Shown in pieces: positions 26,010-35,025 of a stretch of DNA of 64,000 bases. Source of the stretch: Planctomycetia bacterium (lineage in GTDB: Bacteria; Planctomycetota; Planctomycetia; Gemmatales; Gemmataceae); assembly GCA_005772955.1 (NCBI GenBank), contig SXID01000002.1, forward strand, positions 42,593 to 106,592, in the 5' to 3' direction. The translations under genes were made by a program, and so were the position numbers. Under the pieces are notes generated by a model. That model had not been told where the DNA came from and did not search any database. It saw nothing but the letters and a program-made list of their open reading frames with translations. The first letter of the stretch is position 1. The number at the start of each line of letters is the position of its first letter.

Positions 26010-26852
26010 TCAGCCCCGCTGGGCGAGGAGATCGACAATCTGCGCCAGGATTCGTTCCCGGTCCACACCGTCGAGTGCGAGCGCGAGTTGAGCAGCCAGA
26101 AAGCCGTACTTCAGCCCGGTGTTGTGGCGCTGCCCGGCGACTTCGAGGGCGAGATACCGCTCGCGGCGAGCGAGTTCGGCAAGCGCGGCCGAAAGGTCGA
26201 ACGGCCGCCCGGACCCCGCCTGCCCCGCCTGCTCACCGAGGATGTCCATCACGACCGGTGTGAGGACGTGGATACCGAAGAAACACAGGTAGAAGCCGGC
26301 CCGGACGCCGGGCACCGAGAGCACCTGTTCCGCCTCGCTCGGGGTCGGCTTCTCGACAACCTGTTGGATTTCGTACAGGTCTGGCCGGAGGGCGACGCGA
26401 CGACCGCCCACGGCCCCGTAGAACCGCAACACACTCTCGCGGGTAGGCTGGACAGCCGAGACCGCGCACCCCTCCGCGCAAGCGAGGTCCACAACCTGCT
26501 TCGCGGAGCGAGTCGCCCCGCGAGCGATGTAGAGATGATCGCTGACGAGATGGAGGAATGGTTGTCCCGCCGTGAATCCGCGTGCGAGCAGCACCGCGTG
26601 GCCGTACCCAAGCGGTTCCAGTTGCTCCACGAAGGTGAGCCGCGGCGCGTGGCTCCCCGCCGCGGCACAGTACGCGGTCTGGTCGCCGGGGGCGATCACG
26701 AGGCAGACCTCCTCGGCCCCGGCATCGACTGCCTCGTCGAGAACGATCTCAAGCGCCTTCTTCTCAACCCCGTCTCGGTCAACGAGCGTCTGGACGGGCA
26801 ACGCCCGATGACCCCGTCCGGCGGCTGTGATCACCGCTTTGGTCACTTTCAT
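26010..26852 (-). CDS. GalU-like nucleotidyltransferase with degenerate signature
   Basis: About 280 residues from ATG 26850-26852 (MKVTKAVITAAGRGHRALP). The ORF-track start 24 codons upstream is rejected because family proteins begin at this first strand. The fold pattern follows UTP-glucose-1-phosphate uridylyltransferases: KALEIVLDEAVDAGAEEVCLV, FVEQLEPLGYGHAVLLA, PFLHLVSDHLY, and YEIQQVVEKPTPSEA followed by AGFYLCFFGIHVLTP. The nucleotide-binding loop is altered, with AAGRGHRALPVQTLVDRDG where active enzymes have GxGTRxLPxTKxxPK. Activity is therefore uncertain; it may be a regulatory or divergent nucleotidyltransferase working with the fusion enzyme encoded next. Confidence 0.8.
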   Translation of the reverse strand: MKVTKAVITAAGRGHRALPVQTLVDRDGVEKKALEIVLDEAVDAGAEEVCLVIAPGDQTAYCAAAGSHAPRLTFVEQLEPLGYGHAVLLARGFTAGQPFLHLVSDHLYIARGATRSAKQVVDLACAEGCAVSAVQPTRESVLRFYGAVGGRRVALRPDLYEIQQVVEKPTPSEAEQVLSVPGVRAGFYLCFFGIHVLTPVVMDILGEQAGQAGSGRPFDLSAALAELARRERYLALEVAGQRHNTGLKYGFLAAQLALALDGVDRERILAQIVDLLAQRG

Positions 26853-27175
26853 CGCATTCCACCCGCGTGCAGAACGAACCGGGCCGCGACGGGTAGAAAT
26901 ACGTGCCGCGAGCGCGAAAGACAAAGGCGGGCACGGTGGCGTCCGACCCTTCGCCGTGGTAATTGTGGTGGATAAGGCAACCCGGCCGGCTGACGCCGGC
27001 GGTTCGACTCGTTCCCGTCGAACCGCCGGCGTCAGCCGGCCGGGTCAAACCACACCGACACCACATTCCGTTACGGCACCCGCCGTGGAAAGCCCGGCTC
27101 GCCTCTTGCCCTCGGCTCGCCATCCGGTGACACTATTCCAGCACCCTCCCCTTCCACAACAAGGAACGACCCGCG
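26853..27175. other. 323-bp divergent intergenic region with an inverted repeat
   Basis: It holds the upstream regions of the GalU-like gene (minus) and the double-propeller gene (plus), and the long palindrome listed separately. Nothing else is recognised. AAGGAA before 27176 is the ribosome-binding site of the downstream gene. Confidence 0.5.
26980..27045. repeat. Perfect 29-bp inverted repeat
   Basis: The arms 26980-27008 and 27017-27045 are exact complements, beginning ACCCGGCCGGCTGACGCCGG, around an eight-base loop (TCGTTCCC). GGCTGACGCCGGCGGTTCGA is the recognisable core. It is located between two divergent genes, so it is not a simple terminator for either. Confidence 0.9.
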
Positions 27176-29245
27176 ATGAAACGCTACCTCTCTCTTGCCC
27201 TGCTCCTGCTCGCAGGACCGGCCAGCGTCGGCGCCGCCGAGTTGCCCAAACCCCTCGTCGAGGGAATGGTTCTCCCGGAGTCCGTCGTTCTCGGGCCGAA
27301 CGGCAAGGTCTACGTCTCGATCATCGGCGGCGAAAAGGACGGCGACGGCTCCATCGCCATCATCGAAGGCGGCAAGGCGGTCACGTATGTCAGCGGTCTC
27401 GACGACCCCAAGGGCATCGCCATCTACCAGAAGTGGATGTACGTCGCGGACAAGACGAAGGTGGTGCGCATCGACATGACCGCGAAGGAACCGAAGGCGG
27501 AAGTGTTCGTGGACACCGCGAAGTTCCCCATCGCGCCGAAGTTCCTCAACGATGTCGCCGTGGACCCGGAGAGCGGGACCGTGTTCGTGAGCGATTCCGG
27601 CGACCTCAAGGGCGCGGGCGGCGCGGTGTTCCGCATCACTCCGCCGCCGATGCCGAAGGGCAAACTCCCCCAACCGCCGAAGGGTGAACTCAAGATCGAT
27701 CTCCTCGTTGACGCGAAGAAGTTGCCCGGCCTGCACACACCCAACGGCCTCGCGATGGACGGCCAGTCGCACATCCTGCTCGCGGACTTCGGCAGCGGCA
27801 TCCTGTACCGCGTCAAACTGATCGACGGCACCAGCGAGAAACTCGCCGACGGCATGGAAGGCGCCGATGGTCTCACCTGGGATCACTACGGCCGACTGTT
27901 CATTTCGAGTTGGAAGACCGGCAAGCTCTTTGTAATCGCGCGCCCCGGCGACAAGCCGATCCTCGTTGCGGAAGGCTTCAAGTCGGCCGCGGACACGTGC
28001 CTCGACGCAACCGGCAAGTTCATCCTCGTGCCCGACATGAAAGGCGGCACGCTCACCGCGATCCCGGCTCAGGTGCCCGGCGCACCGGTCGATGATAGCC
28101 CGCTACCGCTGAAAACGGAGGTCGCGTTCGGCGATCTGAAGTGGGCGGGCTGGAGCGCCGAGACCACCACCGGCAAGCCAAACCCGCTGCGACCGATCGT
28201 GCTCACGCACGCTGGCGACGGCTCGAATCGCGTCTTCGTCGCCATCCAACAGGGCACGATTCACGTGTTCGCCAATGACCAAAAGGCCACCGAGACGAAG
28301 GTGTTTCTCGATATCCAGGATCGCGTGAAGTACAACGACAACACCAACGAGGAAGGGCTGCTCGGGGTCGCGTTCCACCCGAAGTTCAAGGAGAAGGGCG
28401 AGGTCTTCGTCTTCTACACGCCGAAGAAGGAGAACAAGGTCAACGTGGTGTCGCGTTTCCGCATGAGCAAGACCGACCCGACGAAGCTCGACCCGGCATC
28501 GGAAGAACAGATCATCAGGTTCGAGAACAAGCTGTTCTGGAACCACGACGGCGGGACCATCTGCTTCGGGCCGGACGGCTTCCTGTACGTCATCCACGGC
28601 GACGGCGGGCAAGGCGGCGACCCGCAAGCGAACGGTCAGAACCTCGGCGTGCTCTACGGAAAGATTCTGCGCCTCGACATTGACAAGAAAGACGAGGGTA
28701 AGAACTACGCGGTGCCGAAGGACAACCCATTCGTGGGCAAGAAGGGCGTGCTACCGGAAATCTGGGCCTACGGCATCCGCAACATCTGGCGCATGAGCTT
28801 CGACAAGAAGACCAACAAGCTCTGGGCCGGTGAGGTGGGCCAGAACCTCTACGAAGAGATCAACATCATCGAGAAGGGCGGCAACTACGGTTGGAGCGTC
28901 CGCGAGTCGCTGCACCCGTTCGGGCCAAAAGGCGTGGGCGCAAGTAAAGACATGATCGACCCGATCTGGGAATACCACCACGACATCGGCAAGTCGATCA
29001 CCGGCGGCGGCGTGTACCGCGGCAAGGCGTTGCCGGAACTGGAGGGCCACTACCTGTACGCGGATTACGTGTCGTCCAAGATTTGGGCGCTGAAGTACGA
29101 CGAGACGGCGAAACGCGTGACCGCGAACCGGCCGATCAAGGACCCCGCGAAGCCGATCCTGTCGTTTGGCGAAGACGAACAGGGCGAGGTGTACTTCCTG
29201 ACCGTGAGCGCAGCCGGGAAGGGCATCTACCGCTTCGCGAAGTGA
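27176..29245 (+). CDS. Secreted SMP-30-like plus glucose/sorbosone-dehydrogenase-like fusion
   Basis: 689 residues with a signal peptide (MKRYLSLALLLLAGPASVGA). Residues about 25-300 form an SMP-30/NHL-like propeller (LPESVVLGPNGKVYVSI; FLNDVAVDPESGTVFVSDS; LHTPNGLAMDGQSHILLADF). Residues about 310-689 match GSDH/HIPL PQQ-type sugar dehydrogenases (EEGLLGVAFHPKF; LFWNHDGGTICFGPDGFLYV; GDGGQGGDPQANGQN; AYGIRNIWRMSF; GEVGQNLYEEINII). The protein probably oxidises or binds a sugar in the periplasm; the cofactor is not proven. Such two-propeller proteins are common in planctomycetes. The start has AAGGAA upstream, and a hairpin follows the stop. Confidence 0.88.
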   Translation: MKRYLSLALLLLAGPASVGAAELPKPLVEGMVLPESVVLGPNGKVYVSIIGGEKDGDGSIAIIEGGKAVTYVSGLDDPKGIAIYQKWMYVADKTKVVRIDMTAKEPKAEVFVDTAKFPIAPKFLNDVAVDPESGTVFVSDSGDLKGAGGAVFRITPPPMPKGKLPQPPKGELKIDLLVDAKKLPGLHTPNGLAMDGQSHILLADFGSGILYRVKLIDGTSEKLADGMEGADGLTWDHYGRLFISSWKTGKLFVIARPGDKPILVAEGFKSAADTCLDATGKFILVPDMKGGTLTAIPAQVPGAPVDDSPLPLKTEVAFGDLKWAGWSAETTTGKPNPLRPIVLTHAGDGSNRVFVAIQQGTIHVFANDQKATETKVFLDIQDRVKYNDNTNEEGLLGVAFHPKFKEKGEVFVFYTPKKENKVNVVSRFRMSKTDPTKLDPASEEQIIRFENKLFWNHDGGTICFGPDGFLYVIHGDGGQGGDPQANGQNLGVLYGKILRLDIDKKDEGKNYAVPKDNPFVGKKGVLPEIWAYGIRNIWRMSFDKKTNKLWAGEVGQNLYEEINIIEKGGNYGWSVRESLHPFGPKGVGASKDMIDPIWEYHHDIGKSITGGGVYRGKALPELEGHYLYADYVSSKIWALKYDETAKRVTANRPIKDPAKPILSFGEDEQGEVYFLTVSAAGKGIYRFAK

Positions 29246-29267
29246 TGCGTTCGTAACGAAACCGCGG

Positions 29268-29304
29268 GTGGGCCGACCACTGACACCAACAGTGGCCGGC
29301 CCAC
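29268..29304 (+). terminator. Hairpin terminator after the propeller gene
   Basis: GTGGGCCGACCACTG and CAGTGGCCGGCCCAC pair over 15 bases with one mismatch around a seven-base loop. It starts 22 bases after the stop codon. Confidence 0.75.
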
Positions 29305-29414
29305 GCCGATTATTCCCCGAGATTGCAGCACGCGCGTGCCTCGCGGCTTGACATCCCCCTCGTTCTCCAGTCTGATAAAATAACACAGTTCGTGGTCAAT
29401 TCACGAGACGTCCC

Positions 29415-30809
29415 ATGTCGCACGACGAGCAGTTGGTCGGCCGGTTCCACAGCCACCTCGCTCGCTGGTTCGTCCTCCGACAATCCGTTGCCGCTATCAC
29501 CGCGTGGGCTTTCCTCTGGGGCACCGCGATCCTGGTTCTCAAGGTCACGCAGGGCACATCGGTTCCTACACTGCTGTGGGGCGTCATCGGGCTACCAGTT
29601 GCGCTGGGGTTGGCCGCGTGGGTAGCGTTCCGCGGGTTGCCGGACCGGTCCGCGGTCCGGGCGATGCTCGATAGCAAGGGTGAATGCGGCGGGCTGCTCA
29701 TGGCGGGCGCCGAATGTAACCTGGGCGAGTGGGGGGCGAAACCTACGACCCCCGAGATGCCGAGGCTCCAGTGGCGTGGCCGACGCGCGCTCGGGTTCCT
29801 CGCTGTGGCGGTCGCGTACGTCGCACTCGCGTTTCTGTTGCCCGCACAGAGTCTCGCGGTGAACGGCACGCCGCTCGACATCAACCGCCCAGCGGACCGC
29901 CTCGCGGAGCAGGTGCGCGTTCTGAAGGAAGAGAAGATCCTCGACCCCGAACGCGCCGAGAACTTGAAACAGAAGGTCGATGACCTGCGCTCGCAAGCTG
30001 CCGGAAAAGACCCCGCGAAGACACTCGAAACACTCGACCACCTCAACGACGTGGTGCGTCAGGCGGCGCGACAGGCGGCCGAAAACAACGCCCGGCAAGC
30101 GAACCAACTCGGGAAGGTCGATGCCGCGGCCGAGGCGCTTCAAAAGACCGCTCCGACGCTCAGCCCACAGGACGCGGCCGACCTGATGAAGGAACTCGCG
30201 GCCCTCGCGCAGAAAGCCGCGACCGAGAGCGACGCGTTGCAAGGCGAACTCAGTAAAGAGTTGGCCGACGCCCTCAAGGAGGGCAAGTTGTCGCCCGAGC
30301 AACTGAAGGAACTCGCTGCTGCTGCGAAGAGCGGCAAGGAGTCGCTGTCGAAGACCGCCCAGAAGTTGCACAACGCGAAGCTCATCGACGCGGACCAACT
30401 CAAGGCGTGCGAAGGCGGCAAGTGCGACGCGGAAGGGCTTGCCAAGTACCTGTCAAAGAAGAAGGGCGAGAACAAGAGTTTGAAGGAAGGGCTGAGCAAG
30501 CAGGAAGGGAACGGCGGCGTCAACGACGACGGCCCCGGCGATACGCCGTTGAATTTCGGCGACCGTTCGACCGACGCCGGGACGAAGTTCAAGGAGGAAG
30601 CGTTGCCGCCTTCGGAACTCGCGGCGCTGAAAGAGAGTCAACTCACGGGCGTTGGTAAGGCACCGCCCAAGCGCGACCCGAACGCGGGTCCGCCGCAAGC
30701 GGGCGGCTTGACGGGCGCCGCGGCCGGTGGCGGTTCGGCGAACGCCGCACCGGTGTTGCCGCAGCACCGCGGCGCGGTCGGCCGCTACTTCGACCGACCG
30801 GAAAAGTAA
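29415..30809 (+). CDS. Membrane protein with long coiled-coil region, head of the MoxR cassette
   Basis: 464 residues. The membrane segments are residues about 23-43 (AAITAWAFLWGTAILVLKV), 50-72 (LLWGVIGLPVALGLAAWVAF) and 125-145 (FLAVAVAYVALAFLL). They are followed by about 200 residues of heptad-like helix (ADRLAEQVRVLKEEKILDPE; ADLMKELAALAQKAATESDA). A glycine/proline-rich tail ends the protein. Proteins of this type precede MoxR/vWA genes in planctomycetes. The function is unknown; a scaffold for the MoxR chaperone system is plausible. ATG 29415 has only a weak upstream site. A long inverted repeat separates it from the moxR-type gene. Confidence 0.75.
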   Translation: MSHDEQLVGRFHSHLARWFVLRQSVAAITAWAFLWGTAILVLKVTQGTSVPTLLWGVIGLPVALGLAAWVAFRGLPDRSAVRAMLDSKGECGGLLMAGAECNLGEWGAKPTTPEMPRLQWRGRRALGFLAVAVAYVALAFLLPAQSLAVNGTPLDINRPADRLAEQVRVLKEEKILDPERAENLKQKVDDLRSQAAGKDPAKTLETLDHLNDVVRQAARQAAENNARQANQLGKVDAAAEALQKTAPTLSPQDAADLMKELAALAQKAATESDALQGELSKELADALKEGKLSPEQLKELAAAAKSGKESLSKTAQKLHNAKLIDADQLKACEGGKCDAEGLAKYLSKKKGENKSLKEGLSKQEGNGGVNDDGPGDTPLNFGDRSTDAGTKFKEEALPPSELAALKESQLTGVGKAPPKRDPNAGPPQAGGLTGAAAGGGSANAAPVLPQHRGAVGRYFDRPEK

Positions 30810-30947
30810 AAGAGTACTCACCGCAGAGAACGCAGAGGACGCGGAGAGAAAACAAAGAGAGTTTGAAGAGAGTTTGAAGAGACTTTGATTCCAAAGCTCT
30901 CTGCTCTTCTCTCTGCGTCCTCTGCGTTCTCCGCGGTGAGTACTCTT
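30810..30947. repeat. 138-bp inverted repeat between cassette genes
   Basis: The arms of 41 bases begin AAGAGTACTCACCGCAGAGA and end with the near-complement TCTCCGCGGTGAGTACTCTT. The CGCAGAGGACGC / GCGTCCTCTGCG core is a recurrent bacterial repeat word. The loop contains a direct repeat (AGAGTTTGAAG twice). The left arm begins immediately after a stop codon. Confidence 0.88.
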
Positions 30948-30988
30948 CATTCAAGACGGCGAACTCTTCGGAACCGAACGAGGACCGC

Positions 30989-32047
30989 ATGCCCGACAAC
31001 GCGAAGCCCGCCGCGCTCCTCGAACCCGACGAACTGAAGCCCGCTACCGAACTCGCCGGCCGGTTGCTCGAACAACTCGATACGCTGCTCTTCGGCCGGC
31101 CCGAACTGCACCGACTCGTGGTGATCGGCATCCTGAGCCGCGGGCACGTTCTGCTCGAAGGCGTCCCCGGCGTCGGCAAGACTGCACTCGTCAAGGCGCT
31201 CAGTCAACTCCTGAGCCTCGATTTCAAACGCGTGCAGTTCACTCCTGACTTGATGCCCGGCGACATTCTCGGCGCGCACATTTTGCAAGAGGTACCCGGC
31301 GCGGGCCGGGAGATGGTCTTCCGCGCCGGGCCGATCTTCACGCACCTGCTCCTCGCCGACGAGATCAACCGCGCGTCGCCGAAGACGCAATCGGCTCTGC
31401 TTGAAGCGATGCAGGAACGCTGCGTCACGCTGCTCGGTGCGACGAGGCCGCTGCCGGATCCGTTCTTCGTGCTTGCCACACAGAACCCGATTGAACTCGA
31501 AGGAACGTACCCGCTGCCGGAGGCACAACTCGACCGATTCCTGTTCAAACTCGTCGTCGAACCAGCGGACGCGGATGCGCTGGACCGCATCATCAGCACG
31601 CGGCGACGGGGCGAGCCGCCGCAACCGACGTGGTCGATGAGCGCTGGGCAACTGCGTGAGGTGTTCGGTGTGATGGACCGCGTCTTCTTACCGCGACCCG
31701 TTGCGCGCTTTATCGCGAGGCTCGTCGCCGCGACGCACGGCAGCGCAGCGGAATCGCCGCCGCTCGTGAAGGCGTACGTCGCGTTTGGGGCATCGCCGCG
31801 GGCCGCGATCGCGATTGCGGAAGCGGCGCGGGCCGCGGCGCTACTCGCGGGCCGGCCGACGGTCGGCTTCGCCGACGTTCGTGCCGTCGCGCCGCCGGTT
31901 CTGAACCACCGGCTCATTCTCAATTACAAGGCCCGGCTCGACGCGGTGACGACGATTGCGATCGTTCGCGAACTGCTCGACAAGACGGACGAGGCCGGGT
32001 TGAATCTGCCCCGCGATCTGACTGTTGCCGAGGTGAATCGTGCGTGA
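30989..32047 (+). CDS. MoxR-family AAA+ ATPase
   Basis: 352 residues. A chaperone-like ATPase thought to assemble or activate vWA-domain partner proteins. Motifs are Walker A GVPGVGKTALVKA, the MoxR-typical QFTPDLMPGDILG, Walker B HLLLADEINRASPKTQSALLEAMQE (first 20: HLLLADEINRASPKTQSALL), sensor 1 VLATQNPIELEGTYPLPEAQ and the C-terminal lid domain. GAGGA lies just before ATG 30989. It is followed by six genes, several encoding vWA/DUF58 proteins, which is the classic MoxR neighbourhood. Confidence 0.95.
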   Translation: MPDNAKPAALLEPDELKPATELAGRLLEQLDTLLFGRPELHRLVVIGILSRGHVLLEGVPGVGKTALVKALSQLLSLDFKRVQFTPDLMPGDILGAHILQEVPGAGREMVFRAGPIFTHLLLADEINRASPKTQSALLEAMQERCVTLLGATRPLPDPFFVLATQNPIELEGTYPLPEAQLDRFLFKLVVEPADADALDRIISTRRRGEPPQPTWSMSAGQLREVFGVMDRVFLPRPVARFIARLVAATHGSAAESPPLVKAYVAFGASPRAAIAIAEAARAAALLAGRPTVGFADVRAVAPPVLNHRLILNYKARLDAVTTIAIVRELLDKTDEAGLNLPRDLTVAEVNRA

Positions 32048-32103
32048 CATCGAGGATCGCAAAGTTGAACTCTTGGCAATTGGGTGGGCCGAGGTGTTGT
32101 CTT

Positions 32104-32235
32104 TGCCCTCTCACCTTGCGGGAGATGGTCGCCGCGCTTCGCGGCGGGATGAGGGGAGAGCCTCCACGGCGCGGGGTGCTTCCCCCCTCACCCGGCTCGA
32201 AGACTCGCCACCCTCTCCCGCAAGGGGAGAGGGCA
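32104..32235. repeat. Nested inverted repeat upstream of the GldG-like gene
   Basis: The outer arms are TGCCCTCTCACCTTGCGGGA and, as complement, TCCCGCAAGGGGAGAGGGCA, with one mismatch. Inner arms (CGGGATGAGGGGAGAG / CTTCCCCCCTCACCCG) also pair imperfectly, and GCCGCGCTTCGCGGC is a small hairpin within. It forms a false N-terminal extension of the downstream ORF. Confidence 0.82.
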
Positions 32236-32303
32236 GGAACGTCCCTTGCCCCGTGCTTGACGGGGAGCGGCCTGCCCCACGAAAGCGGTTCGCCAGATTC
32301 GGT

Positions 32304-34088
32304 ATGCCTGTCGCGATCCTCGCGTTGCTCTTCACGTCGTCATTCGCCCCGGCCGCGACGTACGGCGACGTCGAGGTCACGCTCAAGAGCGAACCCCACG
32401 GCAGCGCGTTCCATGGGTATGCCGAGATCGAGTTCCTCGTCGTCAATCGTTCGGCGCAGGCTTCGCGCGAGGTTCGCGTCACCTACCCCAAGGCGAGCTA
32501 TTCCTACGGCGGGGACCACCTTCGGGCGGTCTCCCGGACCGTGACGGTCGAAGCGGGCAAGCGTGTCCGTGTGAGCATCGCGTACCCCGAACGACTCGAC
32601 CTCCGTGGCAACGGTGCGGGCGTCACCATCGATGGCCGTGAGTACGAGGACGTGATCCCCGTCGGTAGCGGCAGTGGCAGGCGCGGCTACCCGTCCGGCT
32701 CGTATCGCGGTTCGGGATCTCAGGCGATCGCTCTTTTCAGCAAGAGCGTCGATACCCGTTTCCCGGACTGGGTAAATCGCGCGCAGATGGAACTCCAGGC
32801 GGAAGGAAAGAGCTTTTCCGCCAATGTCTTTCGCGCGGACCAGGACGCGGCGCAGTGGAGTACCAACTGGCTCGGCTACACGCGATACGACGGCGTTGTG
32901 GTCACCGACGCCGACCTGCGGGCGATGCCGGCCGAAGTCCGCAACGCCCTGGGGCAGTACGTGGAGTGCGGCGGCTCGCTCTTCGTCTTCGGTCGCGACC
33001 CGTTGCTGCCCGGCACGTGGAAACTTACGCCCGATCCGCGCAGTTCCGTGTCCGTCGCGACGCCCGGCTTCGGGCAATGCGTTGTCACGAACCAGACCGA
33101 CCTTTCAAGATCCCCGGAGATCGTGCTCGGCCCGGCACTCGAATCGTGGAATGGTACGGCAACACCGTGGCAGCGCGTGCGCGCGCCGAGCGAGGCGAAT
33201 CGCGCCTTCCCGGTCGTCGAGGACGTCGGGATTCCGGTGAAGGGACTTCTCGTGCTGATGCTCGTGTTCGTGATCGTCATCGGGCCGGTCAATCTGCTCG
33301 TGCTGGCCCGCAAGAAGCGGAAGCTCTGGCTGTTCTGGACCGTGCCGGTGATCTCGTTCTTCACGTGCCTCACTGTGCTCGGCTACATGGCATTGACGGA
33401 AGGGTGGCAGGGGCGGAGCCGGGTCGAAGGATTCACGGTTCTGGATGAGAACAGTCGGCGTGCTTCGACGCTCGGCTGGACCGGATTCTACACCCCGCTC
33501 CTTCCCAGCGGCGGATTGCACTTCAGCCCCGAAACGGAAGTGAGTTACCAGAACGGCGAGGACCGGTACTCGTACAGCCGACGCGGGTCCGGCTCGGCGC
33601 TCACCATCGACTGGACGCGCGAACAACACTTCGCGTCCGGTTGGTTGACGCCGCGCGTGCCGGCGCACTTCGCGCTGCGTAAGAGCGAACTGCGCCGCGA
33701 ACGGATGACGATCTCGAAAGGCGCTGACGGGTCGGTCGAGGCCGTGAACGGCCTCGGTGCCGATCTGAGCGAGTTCTGGTACCTGGACGAAGGCGGGAAC
33801 ATGTTCCGTGCGGACGCGATTCCCGCCGGCGCGCGCGTGACCTTGCAACCCGCCAAACGCCCGACGGTCGCCGCGGGCGCGAAGGGGCTTCGCGGTGTGT
33901 ACACCGGCGACTGGGCGACACTTCCCGATCGGGTGAAGTCCGAAGGCCCGGCCATGCTCGCGCCGCGAACGTATCTCGGCATGATGGAGTCCGCGCCGTT
34001 CCTGGACGACGGCATGCCCGGCGCATCCGTTCGCAAGACACGCTCCCTCGTCTACGGCATCTTGAAGGAGGGCGGCGATGGAAGTTGA
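32304..34088 (+). CDS. Membrane protein, DUF4350/GldG-like, in MoxR cassette
   Basis: About 594 residues from ATG 32304, the start that gives a signal peptide (MPVAILALLFTSSFAPAA). The ORF-track GTG at 32040 would translate the inverted repeat, although it does overlap the moxR stop and so remains a possible alternative. Extracytoplasmic beta domain, then a glutamine-amidotransferase-like stretch YDGVVVTDADLRAMPAEVRN..CGGSLFVFG (about 195-235). Two membrane helices follow near 315-370 (LLVLMLVFVIVIGPVNLLVL; LFWTVPVISFFTCLTVLGYM), then another beta domain. It overlaps the ABC ATPase gene by 11 bases, so the trio probably forms a GldA/F/G-like exporter complex. Confidence 0.78.
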   Translation: MPVAILALLFTSSFAPAATYGDVEVTLKSEPHGSAFHGYAEIEFLVVNRSAQASREVRVTYPKASYSYGGDHLRAVSRTVTVEAGKRVRVSIAYPERLDLRGNGAGVTIDGREYEDVIPVGSGSGRRGYPSGSYRGSGSQAIALFSKSVDTRFPDWVNRAQMELQAEGKSFSANVFRADQDAAQWSTNWLGYTRYDGVVVTDADLRAMPAEVRNALGQYVECGGSLFVFGRDPLLPGTWKLTPDPRSSVSVATPGFGQCVVTNQTDLSRSPEIVLGPALESWNGTATPWQRVRAPSEANRAFPVVEDVGIPVKGLLVLMLVFVIVIGPVNLLVLARKKRKLWLFWTVPVISFFTCLTVLGYMALTEGWQGRSRVEGFTVLDENSRRASTLGWTGFYTPLLPSGGLHFSPETEVSYQNGEDRYSYSRRGSGSALTIDWTREQHFASGWLTPRVPAHFALRKSELRRERMTISKGADGSVEAVNGLGADLSEFWYLDEGGNMFRADAIPAGARVTLQPAKRPTVAAGAKGLRGVYTGDWATLPDRVKSEGPAMLAPRTYLGMMESAPFLDDGMPGASVRKTRSLVYGILKEGGDGS

Positions 34089-35025
34089 AATCCAGAACTT
34101 GCGTAAGGAGTACGGCAATACTCGCGCCGTGAACGGCATCTCGTTCAGCTTCGGCTCGGGTCAGATATTCGGCTTCATCGGCCCCAACGGGGCCGGGAAA
34201 TCGACCACCATGCGCGTGCTCGCCACGCTCGAAGAACCCACGTCCGGCAACGCGACCATCGACGGCGTCTCCGTGATCGAGAACCCGGAGAAGGCCCACA
34301 AGTACATCGGCTACGTGCCCGATAGCCTGCCCTCGCACCGCGACGTGACGGTTCACGAGTACCTCGACTTCTTTGCGCGGGCTTACAACATTCGCGGCGA
34401 GAAGCGGCGACAGACGGTTGAGGGCGTCGAGGAGTTCACCAACCTGCTCGGCATCCGCGACAAGACCCTCAACGCGCTGTCGAAAGGCATGAAGAATCGT
34501 GTGAGCATCGCGCGGGCGCTCGTTCACGACCCGCCCGTACTGCTCATGGACGAACCCGCGGCCGGGCTTGATCCGCGAGCGCGGATCGAACTGCGCGAGT
34601 TGCTCAAGGTTCTCGCGGGTCAAGGGAAAGCGATCCTCATCAGTTCGCACATCCTCTCGGAACTGGCGGAGATCTGCACCGGGGCCGTAATCATCGAGCG
34701 AGGCAAGATTCTGCGCGCCGGGACGCTGCAAGAGATCCTGTCGCGTGGTGGGAAGAACAAGCACGGTAAGGCGCACCGGACCGTCGTGCTGCGCCCGCTG
34801 GACCGCATCGACGAGTTGCTCACGACACTGCTGGAGACGCCCGGCGTGGAAGACGCGCGAATCGCCGACGGGTCTGTGGAAGCAGACGTCACTGGTGACG
34901 ACGAGGCGTGTTGCGCGCTGCTGGAAACGATCATCCGGGCCGGCTACCGGATTCTCGAATACCGGCCGCGGCGGGCCGACCTGGAACAGATCTTCCTGGA
35001 CGTGACACGGGGGGATGTGCAATGA
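34078..35025 (+). CDS. ABC transporter ATP-binding protein (GldA-like)
   Basis: 315 residues with Walker A GPNGAGKST (about 36-44), Q-loop region GYVPDSLPSHRDVTVHEYL, signature LSKGMKNRVSIARAL, Walker B VLLMDEPAAGLDPRARIEL and switch histidine ISSHILSELA. A C-terminal regulatory segment (about 230-315) follows, as in GldA/NatA-type exporters. It couples ATP hydrolysis to the permease encoded next (ATGA overlap). The export substrate is unknown. The position inside a MoxR/vWA cassette suggests a role in envelope protein assembly. Confidence 0.93.
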   Translation: MEVEIQNLRKEYGNTRAVNGISFSFGSGQIFGFIGPNGAGKSTTMRVLATLEEPTSGNATIDGVSVIENPEKAHKYIGYVPDSLPSHRDVTVHEYLDFFARAYNIRGEKRRQTVEGVEEFTNLLGIRDKTLNALSKGMKNRVSIARALVHDPPVLLMDEPAAGLDPRARIELRELLKVLAGQGKAILISSHILSELAEICTGAVIIERGKILRAGTLQEILSRGGKNKHGKAHRTVVLRPLDRIDELLTTLLETPGVEDARIADGSVEADVTGDDEACCALLETIIRAGYRILEYRPRRADLEQIFLDVTRGDVQ

